Assembly (NCBI GenBank): GCA_022496185.1
Contig: WTXG01000406.1
Location: 1 to 25,078 of the forward strand
Origin: Multifurca ochricompacta
Taxonomy: Eukaryota > Basidiomycota > Agaricomycetes > Russulales > Russulaceae
Direction of reading: 5' to 3'
DNA length: 25,078 bases
Numbering within the stretch: position 1 is the stretch's first letter; the number at the start of each line of letters is the position of its first letter. Both the position numbers and the translations under genes were made by a program. Under the pieces are notes generated by a model. It was not told the origin of the DNA, ran no database searches, and saw nothing but the letters and a program-made list of their open reading frames with translations. Positions 1-8,320 of this stretch are shown one piece after another.

Positions 1-115
1 TTTTAAGTTCTGAAGCATAGCGCCACAGAATGGATGGGCCCTCTTAAATGAGACCTGGACAACTGGTTCTAACTGCTCCTTGGAACCAGGATCAAACTTT
101 TTAAAATCATCTCAA
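1..115 (+). other. Copia A 5' leader (partial)
   Basis: This is untranslated sequence upstream of the first ATG of Copia element A. It does not match the 3' end of that element's 3' LTR (4737-5235), so the 5' LTR lies outside the window and the leader is entered part-way. I see no convincing primer binding site here. Confidence 0.5.
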
Positions 116-1822
116 ATGTCTTCCATCGTCTTTCCCCCCACTTTCAAGTTCGACAAACTTGACGGCTCCAACTGGCAGCAGTGGTCGGTGTCCTTCACTG
201 CCCTGCTGAGGATCAATGGAATGAAGAGGCACATCACGCATGACGCCCCTGAATTCCTAAATGCTCCAAAACCAGAGGATGGAGAAAAGGATGACGAGTA
301 TGCCAAGCGCTTTGCGCTTTGGTCTGAGCCTATGTACCAAGAATGGAATAGGGTGGAGGAAGTCCTTATGGGAGTTCTGGTGATGGTCACATCACCAGAA
401 ACATACTCCCAGATTGCCTCTGACAGAACATATCCTTCTGTCAATGCCAAATATGAGCGTTTGGAATCGCTCTATGGCTCAGTAGGTAGCATGGCCACCT
501 ACAACTTGTGGTGTTCTGTATCCTCCTTCCGCTTGGAAGAAGGAAAGCAATTCAGACCCCAGTTGCAGCGTGTGTTGGATGTGAGGAGTACCCTCAAGGA
601 AAATGGGATGGAGATCTCTGATCTCCAGATGAGCTTTATTTTGCTCCAATCCCTACCTCCATCCTACTCAGCCATTGCTGGCTCAATCCTGGCGTCAGGT
701 CCTCCTGACCGCCTTTCCCCTCAGGACCTTGTACAAAGGTTCCTAAATGAGGAAAGCCGACTTGCCGGCCCCGCAGGAAGTGGTGTTGGGGCTGCCCTTA
801 ACAAGGCAGCCCATGTCAACAAAAACAAAATTAAAAAACAAGTATCTTTCACGCCACAACCTGCAGGTGCATCATCGTCCAATGATGTCACCTGCTTCTA
901 TTGCCAGAAGCCGGGCCACAAGGCAAATGAATGTCGGCAAAGGAAACAGGACAGAGCCAATGCTGATGCAGGCAAAAAGGGCAACAAGAGGAAGGGGCAA
1001 GGCCCCAGTGTACATAATAACTCCACACAAGTAGCTACCATAGTTAATGGTAGTGGCAGAATACAGGAGGTGCATGAGACACCTCGCATTTCACTTTATA
1101 TGATGACAGAAAACACGCAAGAAGTCGATGATGGCAGCAATCCTTGGATGATGGACAGCGGAGCCACCACTCATTTCACACCATACTTAGACGATTTCTC
1201 TGAGTATTACCCTCACAAGGGGCACTCAGTGACAATAGGTGATGGTTCCGTAGTCCAAGTCGAAGGAACAGGCAAAGTTATACTCAAAACTCGAAACAAT
1301 TACGAGCTAGAGTTAAATAACGTCTTCTATATGCCTGGTAGTGAAAGAATACTATCAACAAGCTGCATCACAGACAAAGGCGGCTCAGTGGAATTTTCTC
1401 CATCTGAGGTCAAAATAAAGTACAATAATGCAATTATAGCGGAAGGAGTCAAGGCTATGGGACTCTATTGGGTCTTTGGGAAAACCATGCAGAATTTAAA
1501 TACTGCTTCCCACAAATCTGCATCAACTAGCCTTGATACCTGGCATTTGCGTATGGGTCATATGTCAAAAGAGGCCCTCAAAAGACATGCTCCTAAGGCT
1601 GTAAAAGGCCTTAGTATTGATAATAGCCAAGTGGAAGATAAGCCGTGTTATGGCTGTGAAATGGGAAAATCACACCGTCTTCCATTCCCTCCCTCTCAAA
1701 AGAGAGCTTCAGCACCCTTGGAAGTCATTCACAGTGACCTAGTAGGTCCTCTGCAATGTACTTCTATACAAGGGAACCTATACTTCGCCACTTTCATAGA
1801 CGACTTTAGCAGAACTGCCTAG
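116..1822 (+). CDS. Copia A polyprotein, Gag-protease-integrase N-terminal part (broken)
   Basis: This is the first part of a Ty1/Copia Gag-Pol polyprotein of a cytoplasmic virus-like particle. The ATG at 116 is the first in frame and begins MSS, like the start in Copia 2. Order of domains: copia-type Gag with a FDKLDGSNWQQW core near residue 12; a CCHC zinc knuckle CFYCQKPGHKANEC near 888-938; an aspartic protease with DSGATTHF (catalytic Asp codon 1154-1156); a GAG-pre-integrase HHCC zinc finger with LRMGH and CYGC; and the start of the integrase core, HSDL (Asp codon 1736-1738) and FIDDFSR. The frame closes at a TAG at 1820-1822 because of a frameshift just after FIDDFSR, and the integrase continues downstream in other frames. 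No TGA-for-Arg stop interrupts this part, unlike Copia 2. Seen directly: motifs and frame break. Inferred: inactivity of the copy. Confidence 0.93.
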   Translation: MSSIVFPPTFKFDKLDGSNWQQWSVSFTALLRINGMKRHITHDAPEFLNAPKPEDGEKDDEYAKRFALWSEPMYQEWNRVEEVLMGVLVMVTSPETYSQIASDRTYPSVNAKYERLESLYGSVGSMATYNLWCSVSSFRLEEGKQFRPQLQRVLDVRSTLKENGMEISDLQMSFILLQSLPPSYSAIAGSILASGPPDRLSPQDLVQRFLNEESRLAGPAGSGVGAALNKAAHVNKNKIKKQVSFTPQPAGASSSNDVTCFYCQKPGHKANECRQRKQDRANADAGKKGNKRKGQGPSVHNNSTQVATIVNGSGRIQEVHETPRISLYMMTENTQEVDDGSNPWMMDSGATTHFTPYLDDFSEYYPHKGHSVTIGDGSVVQVEGTGKVILKTRNNYELELNNVFYMPGSERILSTSCITDKGGSVEFSPSEVKIKYNNAIIAEGVKAMGLYWVFGKTMQNLNTASHKSASTSLDTWHLRMGHMSKEALKRHAPKAVKGLSIDNSQVEDKPCYGCEMGKSHRLPFPPSQKRASAPLEVIHSDLVGPLQCTSIQGNLYFATFIDDFSRTA

Positions 1823-2068
1823 TTGTTGCTATGAAAGCTAAAAGTGATTTACCTCGACGTTCTGTAATATTAAGGCATTCTTGGAAAATAAAACGGACAA
1901 GAAAATAAAGACCTTACACACAGACCGAGGTGGCGAATTTGTTAATAGGGAGCTGAAGTCTATACTTGAGCAGGCTGGCATAGAGCATAAATTGACAATG
2001 CCATACTCCCCACAACAGAATGGAAGGGCTGAAAGGTTCAACAGAACCATCATGGAAAAGCAACCAGT
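1823..2068 (+). pseudogene. Copia A integrase core, frameshifted segment
   Basis: This is the middle of the Copia A integrase, spread over frames. After the break near 1817, about 40 bases read in a second frame. From about 1863 the third frame carries KTLHTDRGGEF, with the second catalytic Asp, and PYSPQQNGRAERFNR, with the catalytic Glu. Near 2059-2062 a single-base change shifts into the frame used by the rest of Pol. All three residues of the integrase D,D,E triad are present across the element, but no single frame contains them together. The homologous stretch in copy C (minus strand, 21003-21569) runs straight through these points, which confirms that these are lesions and not programmed shifts. 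Confidence 0.85.
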
Positions 2069-4474
2069 ATGCTGCATCATGCTGGTCTTTCCCTTGGTTT
2101 CTGGGAATGTGCAGTGCGTACAGCCTGTCACATATACAACAGAACGCCTATCCGCTCTAACAAGTGGAGGACACCGCTAGAACTTCTGGATGGGGACATT
2201 CCAGATGTTTCTTACTTTAAAATATTTGGCTGTTTAGCCTATTACACTGTCCCAGAGGATAAAAGACGTAAACTGGATCACAAAGCCAGGGAGACGGTCT
2301 TTGTCGGGTATGCACCCCAGTCTAAAGGATATCTACTTTGGGACATGCATACTCGATCCTTCGTACTGTCAAGAGATGTGACATTTGATGAAGGATCCTT
2401 CCCGTCCAACCTTGCCAAGGACAGCAAGGGAAAACAAAAGGAAAAAGTTACACCTTTTGTATTAGAAGTTGAGAGGCCTGTCCAGCCTCAACCAGCAATA
2501 GCCACAGTTCCTCAGGCCCCTGAAGATAAGGACGCCGAGGTTGAGGAACAGGAGGTAGTGGAACCTCCTCAATTAAATCCTGAGCCTACCACACCCGAAA
2601 GAGAAGACACACATGATGTCACTATCTATCAGACTCCTCCATCCCAAGTCATGGAACCATCAGAACTCCCCGAGAGAACCTGTGCCAAGAGACAATCTAA
2701 GAAAAAGATTGTTGGCAAAATTTCCCAACCAGTATTTACTAGGGAAAGTCCACGCTCTCAGCAACGTGATTGGGCTGTGCAGGAAGATCTAGATCTTGAT
2801 ACTGCCCGTCCCAAACGATCACGTCGCATGAATCCTCGATTCTATAATGAGGATAATGCTGAGTTTGTGCAGGGTTCTTCCAGACTTGGACATATGGAAT
2901 TGCTATATGCCGCAGGTGTCTCTTACAGAGATCCCCTGACTTTTCAGGAGGCAATGCAGTCTGACAATGCCAATGAATGGTTTGAGGCATGCAAATATGA
3001 AATAGATGCCTTAGATAAACTAGATGTGTGGCGCCTTGAGGATCTTCCAAAAGGAAGAAAGGCGGTAAAATCTAAATGGGTTTTTAAGTTGAAACCAGAT
3101 GGACGGTTTCGTGCTAGGCTCGTGGCAAAAGGGTTCACCCAAGTAGAAGGAGTGGACTTCGACGAAACTTTTTCCCCAGTCGCCAGATTTGAGTCACTTA
3201 GACTATTACTAGCATTAGCTACGCTAGAGGATTGGGAAATCCACCAAATGGATGTCAAATCGGCATTCCTACATGGCGATCTGGATGAGGAAATATATAT
3301 GGAGCAACCTGTTGGTTTCGTCGTTGCTGGGCAAGAGTCCAAAGTTTGTAGGCTACAAAAAGCATTATATGGCCTCAAACAAGCCTCCCGAGCATGGAAC
3401 CTTCAATTCCATGGTGTTCTTAATGAACTAGGCTTTACTCGGACGTACTCTGATGCAGGAGTATACGTGTTTCATCAAAAGGAGGGGGATGATTCACTCT
3501 ATGTCATTCTCTATGTAGATGACATCACTATACTTGGATCTTCCAATGATAAGATAACGTGGCTGAAGTCATCACTATCTAATCGATATGAGATGACTGA
3601 CTTGGGAGAAATCCAGTCATACCTTGGAGTTAACATCACCAGGGATCGTCCTAATAAGACGATGGAGATTGACCAAGCAGCCTACGTTTTATCTATTATT
3701 GAGAAGTTTGGGATGAGGGATTCCAACCGAGTATATACTCCTCTTCCCTCTGGCGCTGATGTACATCTGGTCAAGTTTGATGGCCAGGCATCTGCTTCTG
3801 AAATAAAGAAGTACCAACAGTTGATGGGGTCTCTGCTATGGGTGCAGATTGGAAGCAGACCCGACATCAGTTTTGCTGTAGCGCGCCTTAGCCAATATGC
3901 TTCCAATCCCTCACAAGATCATATGCGACTTGCAAAATATGTCCTAAAATATCTAAATAGTACAAAGGACTACAAGTTGCGGTATTCTGGAGGGAATGGG
4001 GAGAGTGGCCTTCATGGCTTTGCAGATTCCTCATGGGGAGATCAAGAGGACTGCCGCTCTACCTCTGGCTACGTATTTTTCCTGGCAAATGGAGCCATTT
4101 CATGGTGTTCCAGAAAACAGAAAACAGTAGCACAGTCCACCACCGAGGCCGAATACATGAGCCTCTCCGAGGCTTCAAATCAGGCGGTGTGGTATAGGAC
4201 TTTTATGGAGGAGTTAGGGTATGAGGTATCCTCCCCTATACAACTCCACTGTGACAACAAGGGTGTGGTAGATTTAGCATTAAACCCAGTCACAGGAAGG
4301 CGGTCTAAGCATATTCCAATCAAGTACCATGCCATTAGGGGGTACATTGAACAGCACATAATTGAGTTAGTGCGAACCCCTACAGGTGAGATGCTGGCAG
4401 ATGGCTTAACTAAGTCTCTACCAAGAGCATCGTTTGAAACCATGGTCAATGGACTTGGACTTATGCTGGAATAA
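2069..4474 (+). CDS. Copia A integrase C-terminus, reverse transcriptase and RNase H
   Basis: This is the 3' two thirds of Copia A Pol in one open frame. It starts inside integrase (SLGFWECAVRTACHIYNRTP), passes through a Pro/Glu-rich linker (about 2400-2860), then the reverse transcriptase: KSKWVFKLKPDGRFRARLVAKG, QMDVKSAFLHGDLDEEIYMEQP, LYGLKQASRAW and the catalytic YVDD at 3512-3523. RNase H follows with GFADSSWGDQ, the STTEAEYMSL motif and DNKG, and ends MLADGLTKSL before a TAA at 4472-4474. The reported first Met is internal; the real start of the protein is at 116. RT makes the cDNA and RNase H removes the RNA template. The frame is intact for about 800 codons, so this is the best preserved coding stretch in the window. 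Copies B and C are close relatives of it. Confidence 0.95.
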   Translation: MLHHAGLSLGFWECAVRTACHIYNRTPIRSNKWRTPLELLDGDIPDVSYFKIFGCLAYYTVPEDKRRKLDHKARETVFVGYAPQSKGYLLWDMHTRSFVLSRDVTFDEGSFPSNLAKDSKGKQKEKVTPFVLEVERPVQPQPAIATVPQAPEDKDAEVEEQEVVEPPQLNPEPTTPEREDTHDVTIYQTPPSQVMEPSELPERTCAKRQSKKKIVGKISQPVFTRESPRSQQRDWAVQEDLDLDTARPKRSRRMNPRFYNEDNAEFVQGSSRLGHMELLYAAGVSYRDPLTFQEAMQSDNANEWFEACKYEIDALDKLDVWRLEDLPKGRKAVKSKWVFKLKPDGRFRARLVAKGFTQVEGVDFDETFSPVARFESLRLLLALATLEDWEIHQMDVKSAFLHGDLDEEIYMEQPVGFVVAGQESKVCRLQKALYGLKQASRAWNLQFHGVLNELGFTRTYSDAGVYVFHQKEGDDSLYVILYVDDITILGSSNDKITWLKSSLSNRYEMTDLGEIQSYLGVNITRDRPNKTMEIDQAAYVLSIIEKFGMRDSNRVYTPLPSGADVHLVKFDGQASASEIKKYQQLMGSLLWVQIGSRPDISFAVARLSQYASNPSQDHMRLAKYVLKYLNSTKDYKLRYSGGNGESGLHGFADSSWGDQEDCRSTSGYVFFLANGAISWCSRKQKTVAQSTTEAEYMSLSEASNQAVWYRTFMEELGYEVSSPIQLHCDNKGVVDLALNPVTGRRSKHIPIKYHAIRGYIEQHIIELVRTPTGEMLADGLTKSLPRASFETMVNGLGLMLE

Positions 4475-4736
4475 GGAAGCTGGAATCTGGAGACTTTGTA
4501 TACCAGTCTCACTTTCCCACCACGCCACATGAGCACTTTCTCGACCTCGAGAGTGATGCAAGAGGTGTGAGTCTGCATAAGAGAATCTACAACTCGTATG
4601 CAAAGCTCACAAACTCGCGCTCAGAGAGTTAGAAAAGTTGGATCTCTGGCTGGCGATATGTTCGTTCAATTGTAACGACATTGAAGTCTTCCAACTCATT
4701 TCCCATCCATGACCAGATGCCTTCAGCATGGAGGGA
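4475..4736 (+). other. Copia A 3' untranslated region and polypurine tract
   Basis: This is non-coding sequence between the Pol stop and the 3' LTR. Copies B and C carry the same segment in reverse, including the block around 4640-4660 into which Copia 2 inserted in copy B. The last bases, GGAGGGA at 4730-4736, sit directly against the LTR and are the likely polypurine primer for plus-strand synthesis. Confidence 0.75.
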
Positions 4737-5235
4737 TGTTGAACACAGGAGATGTTCGGTGATGCTTCAGGCATCAGGTGATTAGATTAGCTACTTTGGA
4801 GATTAGATTAGATACTGGAGTTTCGGACCTTTTACATTATCTTTATTACTTTCTTTCTCACATTCCGCAGTAGCTGACTGATGCACCATGTAACATGTGA
4901 TTTCTGTATTGGCCAATGGCCTTTGTCCCTCATGTTTGTTGTTTGGACTTTATCCAGCACTTGTGGACTTATTCCCAGTGCGCACAGACCATCCCTTGGG
5001 GTATATAAGGGTGTCTGTTTCGTCTTCTACACTTCAGAGTTCTTCTAACATCTGAAGTGTAAGTTCCTTTTATACTATCTACTTTACTATTAGACTGACG
5101 TTCTTTACATAGAACTTTCTTTGTCTAGGTCAGTAGTATAGTTAATAGAGTTCTTCTAACATCTGAAGTAACTTTCTTTGTCTAGCCTAACTCGCTAACT
5201 TACAGTCAGTATGCTGCGCACATGCCTGTTCTACA
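4737..5235 (+). repeat. Copia A 3' LTR
   Basis: The LTR begins TGTTGAACACAGG next to the polypurine tract and ends about CATGCCTGTTCTACA, about 499 bp. The same sequence recurs inverted at 6411-6904 (copy B), and its first part again inverted at 18446-18595 (copy C). A TATA box (TATATAA, 5002-5008) marks the promoter. A perfect 11-bp stem at 5028-5038/5051-5061 sits where transcription should start. About 115 bp later, GAGTTCTTCTAACATCTGAAGT is partly duplicated (5149 onward). The 3' limit is set by comparison with copy B and Copia 2, and is good to a few bases. The 5' partner is off the window, so the target duplication cannot be checked. Confidence 0.85.
5002..5008 (+). promoter_or_regulatory. 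TATA box of Copia A LTR
   Basis: TATATAA in the context GGGGTATATAAGGG lies 265 bp into the LTR. It is conserved in the inverted copy B LTR (6633-6639) and lies about 25-30 bp before a conserved hairpin that would form the RNA 5' end. Confidence 0.65.
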
Positions 5236-5388
5236 GTTCTGGGTAGAGGAGGGCAAGTTGTGCTTCTCTGTGGAGTTGGAAGAGGTGGTTGAATTGTCTT
5301 TGGACACATTGGAGATGCTCTTCTCTTTCTGCAGGAAAGGACACTATTTTCCGGACCAAGGAGTTGTCTTTATTTACTAGGGACCTCT
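5236..5388. other. Flank of LTR A, possibly coding
   Basis: This is sequence between the Copia A LTR and the inverted-repeat element. It is open on both strands. On the minus strand a frame without stops reads VRKIVSFPAEREEHL and continues into the LTR; it has the same strand as the orphan frame at 5959-6434 and could be its continuation across the intervening element. On the plus strand, an ATG at 5222 inside the LTR end opens about 50 codons ending in TAG near 5380. I cannot decide which, if either, is real, and recognise neither product. Confidence 0.3.
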
Positions 5389-5958
5389 ACAGTTAGGTGC
5401 ACAACATACTGTTTAGAGGTTACTATCGAAATCTGTGATGGATTCTACACTGGCCAAGGTGACATGAGATTGACTGACAAAGAAACAGACTTTCATTTGA
5501 AACACTACATTACTGTTGCTTACTGAGGGCTCAACCCCTCCAGTTTCTCCTTGGTTCTAGCTAGTTCTACTGCACAACCACTAGATCATACATCATAGTA
5601 CTAGAACCTTCTACCTACTATGACATAGCTAAACCCACCTGTATTTAAAGTGCAGTAAAGTAGAGAGACAGACCTAAGTCTGTTCTCTTGTGTTCAATCC
5701 AAGGGTGTTTGTGACTTCATTGAACTCTCCCAGAAAGAACTCCACTTGAACTCTCCAAGATGTGACTTGGAGAGCCTTTGACCCTATTGAACTTGTTGCA
5801 GGACTGAGTGTCTCTGCCGTCGACTTCAACTCTTGTGTGCATGCCCTTTGACCTTGTTGTGGGCTTGAACTGGACTTGATCCTCTGTGACCTTGAGACTT
5901 GACTGAATTTGCTTCCTCTTGTTCAACCTCAACACAGTTCCTGCACCTAACTGTGACA
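5389..5958. mobile_element. ~570-bp element with inverted termini (solo Gypsy-type LTR or MITE)
   Basis: ACAGTTAGGTGCA at 5389-5401 is repeated inverted as TGCACCTAACTGT at 5942-5954, and weaker inverted similarity continues inward for about 20 bp on each side. The element has no convincing gene. It has a TATA-like TATTTAA near 5641, a stem-forming GGTTCTAG...CTAGAACC near 5554-5609, and a right part rich in CTTGA/GACCTTG. The TATTTAA..GACAGACCT stretch and the CTTGA-rich tail ending CTGTGACA resemble the decayed Gypsy LTR at 15742-16050 read on the minus strand, so a solo LTR is one reading. A MITE is another. I see no clean target duplication. Confidence 0.5.
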
Positions 5959-6434
5959 AAATCTATATCTTCAAAGCATGAGTACCCATCTGCAGGCTGG
6001 ATGGGGAGGAGGGTAAGGGGATTGGTAGGTAAGCAGACAGGGTTAATGAAGGGGACAAGTTCTAAGTGATTCCTGAGTGCGTCCTGAACTGTAAAGTATC
6101 TTTCCTCCACCAAGACTCCTAAATCAGTGAAGCTCAGGGTCCCGAAGATGCAGATAAAGTGTCCATCTAGCAGGTCAAACCCCTGAAGTAATGCTCTGGC
6201 TCCACTGAAGACATCTTGCAATTCTGGGGAGAGGGTGCAGTCCAGGTGGGCAATGGAAGCATTCCAAGAATAGACTAAGAGACCACTGGGGAAGGTGTGA
6301 GGGTTGGGGGCCAAGTATCCTACTTTGGCACAGAGATTGAGGTTTACAAAGTGGGAGGTGGGGTAATGAGGGGAATGAAGGAATTGATCAATGTGAGGAT
6401 GAATAGGACATCGAACAGGCATGGTGCACAGCAT
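5959..6434 (-). CDS. Orphan reading frame, uncharacterised (N-terminus inside LTR B)
   Basis: This is a stop-free minus-strand frame of about 158 codons, from an ATG at 6434 (a second one at 6422) to the edge of the inverted-terminus element. The nominal stop is at 5826, but the last 44 codons come from that element. The first few codons lie in the end of the copy B LTR. The unique part starts near CPIHPHIDQF and includes HFVNLNLCAKVGYLAP and FTDLGVLVEERYF. I recognise no family. It is compositionally ordinary (mixed hydrophobic and charged residues, no low complexity), which favours true coding, perhaps a host gene exon or an older transposon gene. Minus-strand sequence at 5236-5388 might be its continuation. 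It is the only candidate non-transposon gene in the window, and probably broken. Confidence 0.4.
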
Positions 6435-6904
6435 ACTGACTGTGGTGTGTTAGCGGGTTAGGCTAGAAACAAGTTATACTTCAGAGATGAAGAGAACTAC
6501 TATACTACACACCTAGAAACAAGTTATCTACAAGAGATGGTTAGTTATAGGTAAGGTAGTAAGTAAAGAGAGTGGGACTTACACTTCAGAGATGAAGAGA
6601 ACTCTGAAATGTAGAGGACGAAACAGACACCCTTATATACTCCAAGGGATGGTCTGTGCACACTGGGAATAAGTCCACAGGTGCCAGACAAAGTCCAAAC
6701 AATAAACATGAGAGAGAAAGGCCATTGGCCATTACAGAAATCACATGTTACATGGTGCATCAGTCAGCTACTGCAGAATGTGAGAAAGAAAGTAATAATG
6801 ATAATGTAAAAAGTCCGAAACTCCGGTATCTAATCTAATCTACAAAGTAGCTAATCTAATCACCTGATGCCTGAAGCATCACTGAACATCTTCTGTGTTC
6901 AACA
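6411..6904 (-). repeat. Copia B 3' LTR (inverted copy of LTR A)
   Basis: This is the reverse complement of the 4737-5235 LTR. It starts TGTTGAACACAG at 6904 on the minus strand and ends near CATGCCTGTTCGA about 6411. It has the same TATA box (6633-6639) and the same start-site hairpin (6580-6591 with 6602-6613). Several indels separate it from LTR A in the R/U5 part, so it is an older relative and not a recent duplicate. With 6905-6998 it forms the 3' end of Copia copy B. Confidence 0.85.
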
Positions 6905-6998
6905 TCCCTCCATGCTGAAGGCATCTGGTCATGGATGGGAAACAAGTTGGATGAGCACACTGCCATCACAATTAAATGAGCATATTGCCAGCCAGAGA
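6905..6998 (-). mobile_element. Copia B fragment 1: 3' UTR with polypurine tract
   Basis: This is the reverse complement of the segment just upstream of LTR A: polypurine tract (TCCCTCC at 6905-6911), then TTTCCCATCCATGACCAG, ending CTGGCTGGC and the target site AGAGA (6994-6998). Copia 2 begins at 6999. Copy B resumes at 13026 with the second AGAGA followed by TCCAACTTCTC. In the uninterrupted copy C the same stretch reads straight through (18671 onward, CCAGCCAGAGATCCAACTTC). Confidence 0.9.
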
Positions 6999-7345
6999 TG
7001 TTGAACCAAGATACCGGTACAAAGGCTCCGGGATAGCAGTACGACATGATTGTGATCACGCATAGATAACGCAAGTAAGAACGCGTTCATAATTAGCTAG
7101 ATTACTTAGAATATACATCTAAGATCGGGCATGTGATCAAATCACATCAATAACGAGATAACACACTTGTATAATTAAGTAGCCAATATAGTACATTAAA
7201 TTGTATATAAACTACTGTATAACTGCTATAGATTAATCAGTTGCTATCACATTAACAACTGCATCTAAGTCTCAAAGTAAAACAAAGGTGAGATAGCTAG
7301 CAGTAATGTAGTATCTAGTGTAGGCTGCACCATACCTGTTCTATA
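6999..7345 (+). repeat. Copia 2 left LTR
   Basis: 347 bp, beginning TGTTGAACCAAG and ending CCTGTTCTATA; the usual terminal CA is TA in both LTRs. TATA box at 7204-7210. A perfect short palindrome, ATGTGAT-CAA-ATCACAT, lies at 7131-7147 in U3. Compared with the right LTR, differences are almost all at CpG-type dinucleotides. Confidence 0.96.
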
Positions 7346-7357
7346 GGTTATGGGCCC
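7346..7357 (+). promoter_or_regulatory. Primer binding site, initiator-Met tRNA anticodon-arm type
   Basis: GGTTATGGGCCC begins at the first base after the LTR. Its complement, GGGCCCATAACC, is the anticodon stem-loop of eukaryotic initiator methionine tRNA. Priming by an internally cleaved initiator tRNA is known for Drosophila copia and yeast Ty5, so this site predicts the same half-tRNA priming here. Confidence 0.8.
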
Positions 7358-7370
7358 TGGTGGGCATCTT

Positions 7371-7588
7371 GTGCCTTTATGGCTGCAATACACACTCTGT
7401 GCCTTTAATGGCCACAATAAACATTTTCTGCGCCTTCAATGGCTGCGATAAGTGTCTGCGCCTATATGGCTGCAAAAGTAGATGCTACCAGTGAATGCAA
7501 CATTCATGTGCCTTTATGGCTGCACTGCTAATGCACCTTTAAGGCTGCATAAAAACTACTAAGCTCACCATTGCGCCTTTATGGCCGC
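7371..7588 (+). repeat. Seven dispersed copies of a 16-bp hairpin motif in the Copia 2 leader
   Basis: A motif close to TGYGCCTTTATGGCTGCA occurs near 7372, 7399, 7429, 7457, 7508, 7532 and 7572, separated by unrelated spacers (27-51 bp period). Each copy can fold into a short stem, TGCGCC against GGC(T)GCA, with a five-base loop and a one-base bulge. One copy (TGTGCC...GGCCACA) changes both sides of a pair. The array lies between the primer binding site and the Gag ATG. The rest of the leader, 7589-7720, shows nothing I can name. Confidence 0.7.
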
Positions 7589-7720
7589 ATCTATGGTTTC
7601 TAAGAGCCTGAGTTCTGTTTTGTGCTCTGAGTATCTTTTGTCGCATTCAATGCTGACTATGGCTTCTTTTACAGAAACCATTTACTCACACTTCCAAAAA
7701 CACTTACTCAAAACTTAACA

Positions 7721-8320
7721 ATGTCGTCTCAACTGACCATTGCCATTCCTGTCTTTGACGGATCTAACTATTCCGCTTGGGCCAATGTGATGAGGGCTTT
7801 CCTTATGTCTAGTGGGCTTTGGGAGGTCACAAATGGCTCCAACCCTCATCCTAATGCCAAGGATGAACAGGACCCTACTGAAGATGAAAAATTACTTCAG
7901 AAGGAATGGGACTGCGCTGATAACAAGGCGATCAGCACTATAATTTTGAGGCTGTCCACTGTGATCCAGCATGAACATACCTCAACTGGCTCTTCCTTTC
8001 TTATATGGATTGGTCTAAAGAGCAAGTATGGCTCAGTGGGGCCTGCTGCGATCTTTAGGGACTTCAAAGAAGCCCTAAACTTTTGCCTGGACTCTGCCAA
8101 GCACCCCTTGCCTCAGATTAACCACCTTGAGGTCACCTTTGAGTGCCTTGAGACCAATAGTGTCACCATCCCTGATGTCTTGCAGGGCATGCTCCTGCTC
8201 CATATGCTCCCTCCCAAATGGGAGGCCCTTATCCCCACCATCCTTGTTGGAAGATCTCCTTCCAACATTAATCTAGCCATAATCCGCAATGCTGTGCTTG
8301 CTCAGTGGGAGCAAGATTGA
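7721..8320 (+). pseudogene. Copia 2 Gag N-terminal part (ends at premature TGA)
   Basis: This is the particle-forming Gag of Copia 2. The ATG at 7721 follows the hairpin leader and opens the whole polyprotein. The copia-type Gag fold signature is visible: FDGSNYSAWANVMRAF near residue 13 and LQGMLLLHMLPPKWEALI near residue 155, similar in placement to LLQSLPPSYSAI in copy A. A TGA at 8318-8320 ends the frame, but the same frame is open on the far side for another 466 codons, so the stop is a single-codon lesion. The sequence context suggests an ancestral CGA (Arg). I find no CCHC zinc knuckle in this family's Gag. Confidence 0.9.

Noticed and set aside
31..42. TGGATGGGCCCT near the start as a primer binding site of Copia A
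   Set aside because: It resembles the Copia 2 site only in ATGGGCCC, and the sequence before it does not match the LTR end, so there is no LTR/PBS junction.
5389..5954. A 13-base match between the flanks of LTR A and LTR B, first read as two related genes (both frames give TVRC)
   Set aside because: The match is inverted and lies at the two ends of one ~570-bp segment, so it is a terminal inverted repeat and not gene homology.
7371..7588. Repeat array in the Copia 2 leader as a CRISPR-like array
   Set aside because: The context is a eukaryotic retrotransposon leader, repeats are degenerate, spacing is uneven and there are no associated genes.
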